A stretch of 11,183 nucleotides of DNA from JBGPLH01 sp041486365 [NCBI: Thermodesulfobacteriota bacterium] (lineage in GTDB: Bacteria > JAUYMQ01). This document shows, one piece after another, positions 1 to 7,231 of the stretch; position 1 is the stretch's first letter, and each line of letters begins with the position of its first letter. The notes under the pieces were generated by a model, which was not told where the DNA came from, ran no database searches, and saw nothing but the letters and a program-made list of their open reading frames with translations. Location of the stretch: positions 1-11,183 of the forward strand of contig JBGPLH010000077.1 in the NCBI GenBank assembly GCA_041486365.1. Reading direction: 5' to 3'. Made by a program: the position numbers and the translations under genes.

Positions 1-527
1 AGGCCCGCCTCCGCCAGGATCTTCGCGTGCTCGTCGTCGATGAGGCCCACGGAGAGGCAGGTGCCGATCTGCCAGGTGGTCTTGATCCGGCGGATGAGAT
101 CCGCGAGCTTCCTCGTCCGCTCGAGCGTGGGTCCGCGTCCCGAGAGCACCATGCAGTAGCGCGTGGCGCCGGCGCGCCAGGCGGCCTCGGCCTCCGCGAG
201 GATCTCCTCGTCGGACTTCATCGCGTACTTCTGGATCGGCGCTTCGGAGTCGCGGGACTGGGAGCAGTAGCCGCAGTCCTCCGGGCACAGCCCGTTCTGC
301 ACGTTGTTCAGGATGTGGACCATGACCTTGCGCCCGAAGTGCCGCCGCCTGGGCTCGAAGGCGGCCTGGAGGAGCGGGAGCAGCTCCACGTCCTCGCCAT
401 CGAGGATCCAGCGGGCCTCGGATGCGGTCGGGGGGATGTTCTCGAGTGCGCGGCTCGCGAGGGACTGATAGATGGGATCGGAGGTCCCGCGCCCGGCGCG
501 GGCCGACAGGGTCTGATGTGTTTCCAT
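1..527 (-). CDS. bioB: Biotin synthase BioB, N-terminal part (cut by left edge)
   Basis: Biotin synthase is the radical-SAM enzyme that inserts sulfur into dethiobiotin, the last step of biotin synthesis in the cytoplasm. 175 residues are visible. The radical-SAM motif CPEDCGYC gives C81, C85 and C88 for the [4Fe-4S] cluster. The [2Fe-2S] ligands expected after it are also present: C125 in ATRYCMV, 37 residues after C88 as in E. coli BioB, and C157 in IGTCLSVG. The stretch HILNNVQNGLCPEDCGYC and the following CSQS...APIQKY match the Bacillus-type BioB style rather than the E. coli style. The ATG at 527 is the only ATG after an in-frame stop (TGA at 563-561). No Shine-Dalgarno sequence precedes it, and a promoter -10 box lies only eight bases upstream, so the mRNA may be leaderless. 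The SAM-binding remainder and C-terminus lie outside the window. Identification is firm. Confidence 0.96.
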   Translation of the reverse strand, partial: METHQTLSARAGRGTSDPIYQSLASRALENIPPTASEARWILDGEDVELLPLLQAAFEPRRRHFGRKVMVHILNNVQNGLCPEDCGYCSQSRDSEAPIQKYAMKSDEEILAEAEAAWRAGATRYCMVLSGRGPTLERTRKLADLIRRIKTTWQIGTCLSVGLIDDEHAKILAEAG

Positions 528-535
528 GGCGCGGG

Positions 536-564
536 AGGATAAAGGGGCCGCGGGCGATTGTCAA
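536..564 (-). promoter_or_regulatory. Putative bioB promoter (sigma70-like)
   Basis: Read on the minus strand, TTGACA (564-559) is a perfect -35 box. It is followed by exactly 17 bases and TATCCT (541-536), a 4/6 match to the -10 consensus. The hexamer ends eight bases before the bioB ATG, which places the transcription start at or within about two bases of the start codon. The -35 box lies inside one arm of the BirA-like inverted repeat, so a bound repressor would block it. Consensus fit is good; there is no experimental support. Confidence 0.6.
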
Positions 565-589
565 TCTGTGTTCCCAAACAGGTTGACAA
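558..589. promoter_or_regulatory. BirA-type biotin operator (inverted repeat)
   Basis: The sequence TTGTCAATC, 14 bases, GGTTGACAA is an interrupted palindrome; extending inwards, the arms pair over 12 bases with one mismatch. The arm length, 14-base spacing and TTGT...ACC/GGT...ACAA form match the known BirA operator (TTGTAAACC, N14-15, GGTTTACAA), bound by the biotin protein ligase/repressor carrying corepressor biotinyl-AMP. It covers the bioB -35 box, the expected place for biotin-dependent repression. BirA itself is not in the window. For the operator to work, the genome must encode a BirA with an N-terminal winged-helix DNA-binding domain. Confidence 0.75.
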
Positions 590-705
590 GCAGGCCGTCG
601 GGCCCCCCTCGCCGACCGGGGCGATGCGGACGCTGCCTCCCCGCCCGAAGGCTTCCGGCGGTGATCAAGCGCCCCGCCCCTCGGCCGATAAGGGATCAAG
701 ACCGA

Positions 706-734
706 TTGACACCGACCCGGGGCCACCCTAGCAT
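706..734 (+). promoter_or_regulatory. Putative promoter of the metal-efflux cluster
   Basis: TTGACA (706-711), 17 bases, then TAGCAT (729-734) is a good sigma70-like promoter pointing right. The transcription start would fall near 741, giving a leader of about 22 bases to the ATG at 763. The spacing is 17 bases, not the 19-20 bases of MerR/CueR-activated promoters, and I see no clear CueR-like dyad between the boxes. If the operon is metal-induced, a two-component regulator or repressor is more likely. It lies about 140 bases from the divergent bioB promoter and appears independent of the BirA site. Confidence 0.5.
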
Positions 735-762
735 GGGACCCATCCTCACTCGGGAGCGTGAC

Positions 763-1191
763 ATGCCCAGCCGGAAAAACCGCGCGCTGCTCGTCCTGGC
801 GATCCTGGTGATCGCGCAGGGGGCGCTGTCCTCGGCCTGGGCCGTCTCCCGCTGCGTCGCGGGCGTCGATTGCGGGGCCATGGCTTCCTCGCCCTGCGCC
901 ATGGCTTCCCACATGGCTCCCCACACGGCGCCCTGCGAAGACATGTCCGCGGACTGCGGCCGGGCCGCCATTCCCAAGGTCCTCTGCGAGGAAGGCTGCG
1001 CGCGCGTCTTTTCGAAAGCGCCCGCCGTCATCGCGCTCGCTCCCGACGCGCCCCCGGCTTCGGCCGCCGGCGTCCTGATCGTTCTCCTCATCGATGCGCC
1101 GCGGGCATCCCTCGCCTCCGGCGCGGCCCTCGCGCCGTCCTCGCGCGGAAGACCCGCGCTCTGGCTCACCACCCATTCGCTCCTGATCTGA
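763..1191 (+). CDS. Small secreted Cys/Met-rich protein at head of efflux cluster
   Basis: The product has 142 residues. A Sec signal peptide (charged MPSRKNR, hydrophobic core, AWA at 25-27) is followed by a metal-ligand-rich segment, residues 28-80. This contains seven cysteines (C31, C37, C45, C58, C65, C75, C79), Met 40, 47, 51 and 61, and His 50 and 54. The C-terminal part is Ala/Pro-rich and ends in LTTHSLLI. I chose ATG 763 because GGGAG lies six bases upstream and a promoter ends near 734; the frame is open further upstream but that would lose the signal peptide. Small secreted proteins with this plan, ending in a short hydrophobic tail, are often found beside copper-efflux genes. The exact family (CopL-like or DUF2946-like) cannot be settled by eye. 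Inferred role: periplasmic Cu/Ag binding or sensing. It precedes the channel gene by 131 bases and is probably co-transcribed. Disulfides are also possible given the cysteine number. Confidence 0.72.
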   Translation: MPSRKNRALLVLAILVIAQGALSSAWAVSRCVAGVDCGAMASSPCAMASHMAPHTAPCEDMSADCGRAAIPKVLCEEGCARVFSKAPAVIALAPDAPPASAAGVLIVLLIDAPRASLASGAALAPSSRGRPALWLTTHSLLI

Positions 1192-1208
1192 TCCCTCGCA
1201 CCGCGTGA

Positions 1209-1241
1209 ACGGACGCGTCGGCGATCGAGGCGCCCGTCCGT
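1209..1241 (+). other. Weak hairpin after the small Cys-rich gene
   Basis: ACGGACG (1209-1215) and CGTCCGT (1235-1241) are perfect 7-base inverted arms with a 19-base loop, 17 bases after the stop codon at 1191. No U-run follows directly; the nearest T-rich stretch (TTCCTTTT) begins about 16 bases later. It could be a partial terminator or an mRNA-stabilising hairpin. Read-through into the channel gene remains likely because no second promoter is evident. Confidence 0.25.
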
Positions 1242-1287
1242 GCCGCGCCCGTGATCTTCCTTTTAGAGACACGTGAAGCCGACCCCT

Positions 1288-1301
1288 CCGGGAGATCCCG
1301 G
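1288..1301 (+). other. Short inverted repeat before the channel gene
   Basis: CCGGGA and TCCCGG flank a 2-base centre, ending 11 bases before the GAGGTGA ribosome binding site of the outer-membrane channel gene. In RNA it would form a 5-base stem with a 4-base loop. It might tune translation or RNA ends, but short GC palindromes arise easily at this base composition. Confidence 0.2.
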
Positions 1302-1322
1302 CGGGCCGGCGCGAGGTGATCC

Positions 1323-2582
1323 ATGACGCGAGCCCGCTGGACCGCGCCCCGCGCGATGCTCCTGATCCCCGCGCTTCTCCTCCCCTTCCCCGCGCACGCC
1401 GGGGAGGAGGCGCCCGTCCTGCCACTCGATGCGGCCGTCGCCGAAGCCCTCCGGGTCAATCCCGAGGTCCAGGCCGCCGAGCACGCATGGCGCGCCGCCG
1501 CCCACATCCCCAAACAGGTTTCGGGGCTCGACGATCCAACGCTCTCCTATGAATCCTGGAACACCCCGAACGCGCTCACCTTCGATCGCGCCGAGAGCAA
1601 CATCTACTCCGTGGGGCAGAAGATTCCCTTCCCCGGGAAGCTCGGCCTGCGCGGAAAGGCGGCGCGTCTTTCCGCCGAGGCCGAGGAGCAGCGCTTCGCG
1701 CAGAAGCGCCTGGAGGTCGCCGCCAAGGTCACGGCGGCCTACGCGGATCTCGTCCAGGCGGAGCGCGATCTCGAGATCGTCCGGCGTTACCGGGAGCTGG
1801 CCCGGGCGCTGTCCGACTCGGCGCGGGCCCGCTACGAGGCGGGCGAAGCGGCGCAGCAGGACGTCATCCAGGCGGACCTCGCGCGCACGCGCCTGGAGAC
1901 GGAGCTGAACGATCTGGACGAGACGCGAATCGGCGCGCTCGCCCGCCTCAACGCACTCCTCGACCGGCCCCAGGCGTCGGCCGCGCGCGCGTCGGCGGAC
2001 CTCCCGGTGAAGCCCATCGCCGTCCCCGTGGAAGCGCTCGAGGCCAGGGCCACCGAGCAGCGCCCCGCCGTGCGCGCCGCCTCGCTCGAGGTGGATCGCG
2101 CCGAGACGGAGCAGCGGCTGGCGCGAAGGCGCTACCTCCCCGACTTCGAGGTGCGGGGCAGCCGCTGGGTCAACCGGGGCGCCGACGACGGCTACGGCGC
2201 CATGCTCGTCGTGAACGTCCCGTGGGTCTGGCGGGGAAAGCACGACGCGGCCAATGCCGAGGCCCGTGAGCGGGCCCGAGGGGCGCAGGCGATGCTGCGC
2301 TCCGAGAGGAACGTGGCCGCCGGCGGCGTGCGCGAACTGTACGCCCGGGCCGATCGCGCGCGGCGAAACGCCGATATCGTGCGCACCGCCCTTCTCCCCC
2401 AGGCACGCCTCGCCTTCGAATCGTCGCTGGCGGGCTACGGCGTCGGCGAGAACGACTTCCCGAGCGTGCTCGATACGTTCGAGGGCCTCCTGTACCTCGA
2501 GACCCAGGCCGTGAACGAGGTCGCGGCGTTCCACCGCAGCCGCGCCGGCCTGGAGGAGATGGTCGGGGAGCCGATCCCTTGA
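1323..2582 (+). CDS. cusC: Outer-membrane efflux channel, TolC/CusC family
   Basis: This 419-residue protein is the outer-membrane channel of the tripartite exporter: a trimeric beta-barrel and alpha-helical tunnel through which the RND pump and adaptor expel metal. Residues 1-26 form a signal peptide ending in PAHA, giving a mature start at GEE. There is no acylated cysteine after the signal, unlike E. coli CusC. The first outer-membrane-efflux repeat starts near L36 (LDAAVAEALRVNPEV), with the typical QKIPFPGKL motif around residues 99-107 and long coiled helices from about 110 to 220. The second repeat begins near residue 240 (ATEQRPAVRAASLEV). GAGGTGA ends three bases before the ATG, supporting this start. 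The stop lies 25 bases before the adaptor start. Family assignment is firm. The metal-efflux role comes from the neighbours, since channel sequences alone do not reveal substrate. Confidence 0.9.
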   Translation: MTRARWTAPRAMLLIPALLLPFPAHAGEEAPVLPLDAAVAEALRVNPEVQAAEHAWRAAAHIPKQVSGLDDPTLSYESWNTPNALTFDRAESNIYSVGQKIPFPGKLGLRGKAARLSAEAEEQRFAQKRLEVAAKVTAAYADLVQAERDLEIVRRYRELARALSDSARARYEAGEAAQQDVIQADLARTRLETELNDLDETRIGALARLNALLDRPQASAARASADLPVKPIAVPVEALEARATEQRPAVRAASLEVDRAETEQRLARRRYLPDFEVRGSRWVNRGADDGYGAMLVVNVPWVWRGKHDAANAEARERARGAQAMLRSERNVAAGGVRELYARADRARRNADIVRTALLPQARLAFESSLAGYGVGENDFPSVLDTFEGLLYLETQAVNEVAAFHRSRAGLEEMVGEPIP

Positions 2583-2597
2583 AGCACTTCCATCGAT

Positions 2598-2610
2598 GGA
2601 GCGACCCATG
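2598..2610 (+). promoter_or_regulatory. Ribosome binding site deciding the adaptor start
   Basis: GGAG at 2598-2601 lies six bases before ATG 2608. A competing in-frame ATG at 2596 would overlap this Shine-Dalgarno and add only four residues, so 2608 is the better start. Confidence 0.6.
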
Positions 2611-4011
2611 GCGCCACACATGACACGCGCACTTTTCATGATCATGGCCGCCGCACTCTTCGCGCTCGCGCCCCTCGCCTGCGATCGCGCGGGCGATGGC
2701 CGCGGCGGGAGCGCCGGCCCACGCGAGCAGGCCACCGGATACCACTGCCCCATGCACCCGAAGTACCACAGCGACAAGCCGGGGAAGTGCGCCATCTGCG
2801 GCATGACCCTCGTGCCCGACGCGGCCGCCGGGCAATCCTCCGCGCCGGCGGCGGGCGGATCGGAAGGACAGGGCGGACAGGCGCCGCAGGGCATGGCCGG
2901 GATGCCGGGTATGAATCACGGCGGCGGCGGCATGACCGGCGCCCCGGGCGCGCCCACGGCGGAGACGGCCGGGACCATCACCGTCTCCCCCGAGAAGCAG
3001 CAGCTCATCGGCGTGCGGATCGTTCCCGTGGAGCGCCGCGACATCGTCCACGAGATCCGCACCGTGGGCCGCGTGGAGGTGGACGAGCGATCCGTCGCCC
3101 ATCTGCACACGAAGGTGGAGGGGTGGGTCGAGAAGCTCTACGTGAACACCACGGGCCAGCGCGTGCGGCGCGGCGATCCGCTCTACGAGGTCTACAGCCC
3201 GAAACTGCTCTCCGCGCAGCAGGAGTACCTGATCGCGCTTCGGGGGCGGAAGGCGCTGGAGGGGGCGTCGCTCCCCGAGACGCGGGCGTCGGGAGAGGCG
3301 CTGGTCGAGTCCGCGCGTCGGCGCCTGGAGCTCTGGGACGTGCCGGAGAGCACGATCCGCGCGCTCGAACGGACGGGACGGCCGGCGAAGATGCTCACCT
3401 TCTACAGCCCCGTCGACGGCGTCGTTCTCGAGAAGATGGCCGTCGAGGGGCTCCGCGTGGATCAGGGAACCGATCTGCTCACCGTCGCCGATCTCTCGCG
3501 CCTCTGGATCCTCGCGCAGGTCTACGAGTACGAGCTTCCCTTCGTGCACGAGGGGCAGGAGGCGACGGTCTCGCTCTCCTATCTCCCCGGCCGGACCTTT
3601 GACGGGAAAGTCCTCTACGTCTACCCGACGCTCGACGAGAAGACACGCACCGTGAAGGTGCGGATCGAGGTCCCGAACCCCGACGCCGCCCTCAAGCCGG
3701 GCATGTTCGCGGACGTGGGCCTCCGGAGCGTGATGCGCGGCGTGCTCGCCGTGCCCGACAGCGCGATTCTCGACTCGGGCCTGCGCCAGGTCGTGTTCCT
3801 GTCGCTCGGCGACGGGCGCTTCGCACCGCGCACGGTGAAGACCGGCCGCAAGGCGGAAGGCGCCACGGAGATCCTCTCGGGGCTGGACGCGGGCGATCGC
3901 GTGGTGGCCGCGGCGAACTTCATGCTCGACGCCGAGAGCAAGCTCGCGGAGGCGGCGGGCGGGACGGGACACGCGGGGCACGGGAGCGCTGCAAAGCCGG
4001 AGGGGAAATGA
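2608..4011 (+). CDS. cusB: CusB-type periplasmic adaptor with heavy-metal-binding domain
   Basis: This 467-residue membrane-fusion protein bridges the RND pump and outer-membrane channel and delivers metal to the pump. The N-terminus has a hydrophobic signal ending APLAC; Cys25 may be lipidated, although Pro at -3 is not a canonical lipobox. Residues 45-70 (YHCPMHP ... CAICGMTLVP) form the small heavy-metal-binding domain found in Cu/Ag adaptors, with candidate ligands C47, M49, H50, C61, C64 and M66. A flexible Gly/Met linker follows (M96, M99, M102, H104, M109). The adaptor body begins near residue 122 (GTITVSPEKQQLIGV), with the lipoyl/barrel-sandwich half near VEGWVEKLYV and a helical hairpin from about 195 to 250. 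The second lipoyl half (YSPVDGVVLEKMAVEG), beta-barrel and membrane-proximal domain follow. The C-terminus is His-containing (GHAGHG). Its TGA overlaps the pump start as ATGA, indicating translational coupling. Confidence 0.93.
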   Translation: MAPHMTRALFMIMAAALFALAPLACDRAGDGRGGSAGPREQATGYHCPMHPKYHSDKPGKCAICGMTLVPDAAAGQSSAPAAGGSEGQGGQAPQGMAGMPGMNHGGGGMTGAPGAPTAETAGTITVSPEKQQLIGVRIVPVERRDIVHEIRTVGRVEVDERSVAHLHTKVEGWVEKLYVNTTGQRVRRGDPLYEVYSPKLLSAQQEYLIALRGRKALEGASLPETRASGEALVESARRRLELWDVPESTIRALERTGRPAKMLTFYSPVDGVVLEKMAVEGLRVDQGTDLLTVADLSRLWILAQVYEYELPFVHEGQEATVSLSYLPGRTFDGKVLYVYPTLDEKTRTVKVRIEVPNPDAALKPGMFADVGLRSVMRGVLAVPDSAILDSGLRQVVFLSLGDGRFAPRTVKTGRKAEGATEILSGLDAGDRVVAAANFMLDAESKLAEAAGGTGHAGHGSAAKPEGK

Positions 4012-7000
4012 TCGAGCGAGTGATCGAGGTCTGCACGCGAAACCGCCTGCTGGTGATCCTCGCGGTGGCCTTCCTCGTGGCGGCGGGCCTCTGGTCCATG
4101 CGCCGGGTGCCGCTGGATGCGATCCCGGACCTGACCGACGTGCAGGTGATCCTCTACACCAAGTGGGAGGGGCGCAGCCCCGACCTCGTCGAGGACCAGG
4201 TGACCTACCCGATCGTGAGCGCGCTCATCTCGGCGCCGCGGGTGCGCGTCGTGCGGGGGCTCTCCGACTTCGGCTTCTCCTACGTGTACGTGATCTTCCA
4301 GGACGGGACGGATCTCTACTGGGCGCGCAGCCGCGTGCTCGAGTACCTGAAGCAGATCGCCTCCCGCCTGCCGGAGGGCGTCTCGCCCGTGCTCGGGCCC
4401 GACGCCACGGGCGTGGGGTGGGTCTTCCAGTATGCACTCACGGACGAGACGGGGCGGCACGACCTCGCGGAGCTTCGAAGCTTCCAGGACTGGACGCTGC
4501 GCTACTGGCTCGCCTCGGTGCCGGGCGTGGCGGAGGTCGCGAGCGTCGGCGGCTTCGTCAAGGAATACCAGGTGCAGGTCGATCCCAGGCGGCTGCTCGC
4601 ATACGGGATCCCCCTGTCCGAGGTCATCGCGAAGATCCGCGCGGGCAACAACGACGTGGGCGGGCGCGTGATCGAGGGAGCGGGAACCGAGTACATGGTC
4701 CGGGGCCGGGGCTACCTGCGGGGCGTCGCGGACCTCGAGCAGGTTCCCGTCGGCGCGGTGAACGGCACGCCGATCCGCGTGGCGGACGTGGCCCGCGTGA
4801 CCATCGGCCCCGCCATGCGCCGTGGCGTGGTGGACCTGGACGGTCGCGGCGAGGCCGTGGGCGGCGTCGTCCTCATGCGTTATGGCGAGAACGCGCTCAA
4901 CGTGATCCGGGCAGTGAAGCAGAAGATCCGCGAGGTGTCCGCCGGGTTCCCGGAGGGCATGAAGCTCGTCGTCACCTACGACCGATCGACGCTGATCCAT
5001 CGGGCCATCGATACGCTCCGGCGCACACTCATCGAGGAGATGGCCATCGTGAGCCTCGTGATCGTGGTCTTCCTGTTCCACCTGCGCTCCTCGCTCGTCC
5101 CGATCATCGTGCTGCCCATCGCGGTCGTGATCGCGTTCATCCCCATGTACTACTTCCGCGTCACCTCGAACATCATGTCGCTCGGCGGGCTGGCCCTCGC
5201 CATCGGCGTGCTGGTCGACGCGGCAATCGTCATGGTCGAGAACGCCTACCGCCATCTCGCCGAGGGGGGCGCGGCGGCGATGCGGGACCGGGAACGGACG
5301 ATCCTGCGGGCCTCGCAGCAGGTGGGCCGGTCGATCTTCTTCTCGCTGCTCATCATCGTGCTCTCCTTCCTCCCGGTGTTCCTGCTGGAGGCGCAGGAGG
5401 GCAGGCTCTTCCGTCCTCTGGCCTTCACGAAGACCTCGGCCGTGGCGGCTTCCTCCGTGCTCGCCATCACGCTGGTCCCCGTGCTCATGATCTTCTTCCT
5501 GCGCGGGCGCTTTCGCCCGGAGCGGGACAACCCTGTCTCGCGCTTCTTCATCCGGATCTACGAGCCCCTTCTCCGGGGCGCGTTGCGCCGGCGCCGGCTC
5601 GTCCTCACGCTGAACGTCCTCGTCGTGGTCGCGGTGATCCCCTTCCTCGGAAGAATCGGCCGGGAGTTCATGCCGCCGCTCAACGAGGGGACGATCCTCT
5701 ACATGCCGACCACGCTTCCGGGGATATCGATCACGGAGGCGTCGCGGATGCTGAGCCTCCAGGACCGGATCCTGCGGACCTTCCCCGAGGTGGAGCGTGT
5801 CTTCGGCAAGATCGGACGCGCGGAGACGGCGACCGATCCCGCGCCCCTGTCCATGGTCGAGACGATCATCACGCTCAAGCCGAAGGAGAAGTGGCGCCCC
5901 GGGATGACCTGGGAGAAGCTCACGGCGGAGATGGATGGAAAGCTCCGGTTTCCGGGCTGGCCGAACATCTGGTGGATGCCGATCCAGACGCGCCAGGAGA
6001 TGCTCACCACGGGGATCCGGAGCGCCGTGGGCGTCAAAGTGCTCGGGAAGGACCTTCACCAGATCGACGAGATCGGAAAGCGGATCGAGGGCGTCCTGCG
6101 GGGGGTCCGGGGGACGCGCAGCGTGATCGCCGAGCGCGTGCACGGGGGCTACTTCCTCGACTTCGACGTGAAGCGGGAGGCGGCCGCGCGCTACGGGCTT
6201 GGCGTGGGAGAGGTCGAGGACGTGATCGAGACGGCCATCGGCGGGATGACCGTCACGACCACCGTGGAAGGGCGCGAGCGATACCCCGTGAGCGTTCGCT
6301 ACCCGAGGGAGCTGCGCGACGACCCGGAGCGGCTCGGGCGTGTGCTCGTCGCCGCGCCGGGCGGCGCCCAGGTCCCGCTCGCGCAGCTCGCGGACATCCG
6401 GCGCAGCGAGGGGCCGCCCATGATCCGGGACGAGAACGGCTCGCTCGCCGGGTACGTTTTCGTGGACGTGACCGGGCGCGATCTCGGCGGCTACGTCGAG
6501 GACGCCAAGCGCGTCGTCGCCCGGGAGGTGAAGCTGCCGCCGGGGACCGCGCTCGCATGGAGCGGCCAGTACGAGTACCAGGTCCGCGCGAAGGAGCGGT
6601 TGAAGCTCCTGATGCCCGCGGTGCTCTTCTCGATCTTCGTCCTGCTGTACATGACCTTCCGCTCGGCCTCGGAGGCGTCCATCGTGATGCTCTCGGTGAT
6701 CTATGCGATGGTCGGCGGCGTGATCCTGCAGTTGGTGCTCGGGTACAACTTCAGCGTGGCCGTCTGGGTGGGCTACATCGCGCTCTACGGCGTTGCCGTG
6801 CAGACCGGCGTGATCATGGTCGTGTACCTGCACGAGGCCCTCGACCGGCGCCTCGAGGCGGGCCCCGTGACGATCGAGGACATCCGCCGGGCGACGCTGG
6901 AGGGCTCGGTGCTGCGGCTCCGGCCCAAGCTCATGACGGTGTCGACCGTCATGCTGAGCCTCCTGCCGATCATGTGGAGCACCGGGACCGGATCGGACGT

Positions 7001-7145
7001 GATGAAGCCCATCGCGGCGCCGATCCTGGGTGGGATGATCACGTCCACGATCCACGTGCTGATCATCACGCCGCTCATCTTCGCCATCATGAAGGAACGG
7101 GCGCTCCGGAAGGGAACCTTGAAGGCATCGGGAATGAACGTATGA
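4008..7145 (+). CDS. cusA: CusA-type heavy-metal RND efflux pump (HME4, Cu+/Ag+)
   Basis: This 1045-residue proton-driven inner-membrane pump exports monovalent copper/silver from periplasm or cytoplasm through the adaptor and channel. Length and layout match E. coli CusA: N-terminal TM1 (NRLLVILAVAFLVAAGLW), two large periplasmic loops and twelve membrane helices. The TM4 signature DAAIVMVEN, starting at D404, is the HME4 type. Aligned without gaps to E. coli CusA (my recall, offset seven residues), the three-methionine site M573/M623/M672 is intact as M566, M616 and M665. The transport-path charges E567, D617, E625, R669 and K678 correspond to E560, D610, E618, R662 and R671 (the last a conservative change). 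In the proton relay, D405 and K984 correspond to D404 and K974, but E939 is replaced by Q932 (GVAVQTGVIM). GGAGG at 3999-4003 is four bases before the ATG, and the gene overlaps the adaptor stop by four bases. No truncation or frameshift is seen. Confidence 0.96.
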   Translation: MIERVIEVCTRNRLLVILAVAFLVAAGLWSMRRVPLDAIPDLTDVQVILYTKWEGRSPDLVEDQVTYPIVSALISAPRVRVVRGLSDFGFSYVYVIFQDGTDLYWARSRVLEYLKQIASRLPEGVSPVLGPDATGVGWVFQYALTDETGRHDLAELRSFQDWTLRYWLASVPGVAEVASVGGFVKEYQVQVDPRRLLAYGIPLSEVIAKIRAGNNDVGGRVIEGAGTEYMVRGRGYLRGVADLEQVPVGAVNGTPIRVADVARVTIGPAMRRGVVDLDGRGEAVGGVVLMRYGENALNVIRAVKQKIREVSAGFPEGMKLVVTYDRSTLIHRAIDTLRRTLIEEMAIVSLVIVVFLFHLRSSLVPIIVLPIAVVIAFIPMYYFRVTSNIMSLGGLALAIGVLVDAAIVMVENAYRHLAEGGAAAMRDRERTILRASQQVGRSIFFSLLIIVLSFLPVFLLEAQEGRLFRPLAFTKTSAVAASSVLAITLVPVLMIFFLRGRFRPERDNPVSRFFIRIYEPLLRGALRRRRLVLTLNVLVVVAVIPFLGRIGREFMPPLNEGTILYMPTTLPGISITEASRMLSLQDRILRTFPEVERVFGKIGRAETATDPAPLSMVETIITLKPKEKWRPGMTWEKLTAEMDGKLRFPGWPNIWWMPIQTRQEMLTTGIRSAVGVKVLGKDLHQIDEIGKRIEGVLRGVRGTRSVIAERVHGGYFLDFDVKREAAARYGLGVGEVEDVIETAIGGMTVTTTVEGRERYPVSVRYPRELRDDPERLGRVLVAAPGGAQVPLAQLADIRRSEGPPMIRDENGSLAGYVFVDVTGRDLGGYVEDAKRVVAREVKLPPGTALAWSGQYEYQVRAKERLKLLMPAVLFSIFVLLYMTFRSASEASIVMLSVIYAMVGGVILQLVLGYNFSVAVWVGYIALYGVAVQTGVIMVVYLHEALDRRLEAGPVTIEDIRRATLEGSVLRLRPKLMTVSTVMLSLLPIMWSTGTGSDVMKPIAAPILGGMITSTIHVLIITPLIFAIMKERALRKGTLKASGMNV

Positions 7146-7181
7146 TCTCGGCGGCCCGGCGGGCACCCGGCCGTTGTCGCA

Positions 7182-7209
7182 CCCTCGCTCCGGCGATCGC
7201 CGGGGAGGG
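7182..7209 (+). other. Hairpin between pump gene and downstream small gene
   Basis: CCGGCGATCGCCGG (7190-7203) is a perfect 14-base palindrome that can fold as a 5-base stem with GATC loop. It extends outward after small bulges by CCCTC (7182-7186) pairing with GAGGG (7205-7209). It ends 12 bases before the GGAGG of the next gene. No U-run follows, so it is more likely an RNA-processing, stabilising or attenuating element than a terminator. It may let the small exported protein be made at a different level from the pump. Confidence 0.35.
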
Positions 7210-7231
7210 ACACACAACCCTGGAGGAATTT

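Noticed and set aside
583-588. A rightward TTGACA that might be a -35 box
   Set aside because: It is the mirror arm of the BirA-like palindrome. No -10-like hexamer lies 16-18 bases downstream (the region is GGGCCCCCCTCG), and a better promoter for the rightward genes is at 706-734.
706-734. Possible CueR/MerR-type metal-activated promoter
   Set aside because: Spacing between the boxes is 17 bases rather than 19-20, and no clear dyad lies between them.
1263-3981. Two long minus-strand open frames opposite the channel and adaptor genes
   Set aside because: Their translations are Arg/Gly/His-rich without recognisable motifs, while the plus-strand genes have signal peptides, ribosome binding sites and clear families.
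3621-7217. A minus-strand open frame of nearly 1200 codons opposite the pump gene
   Set aside because: It is antisense to a clear CusA gene. Its product is dominated by His, Arg, Asp and Pro in low-complexity order with no domain. High-GC coding DNA commonly leaves such frames open.
4163-7231. A plus-strand frame of about 1000 codons inside the pump gene, continuous with the small exported gene
   Set aside because: The part over the pump gene is an Arg/Gly/Ala-rich shifted frame. The real gene begins at ATG 7232 with its own GGAGG and signal peptide, so this is not a fusion.
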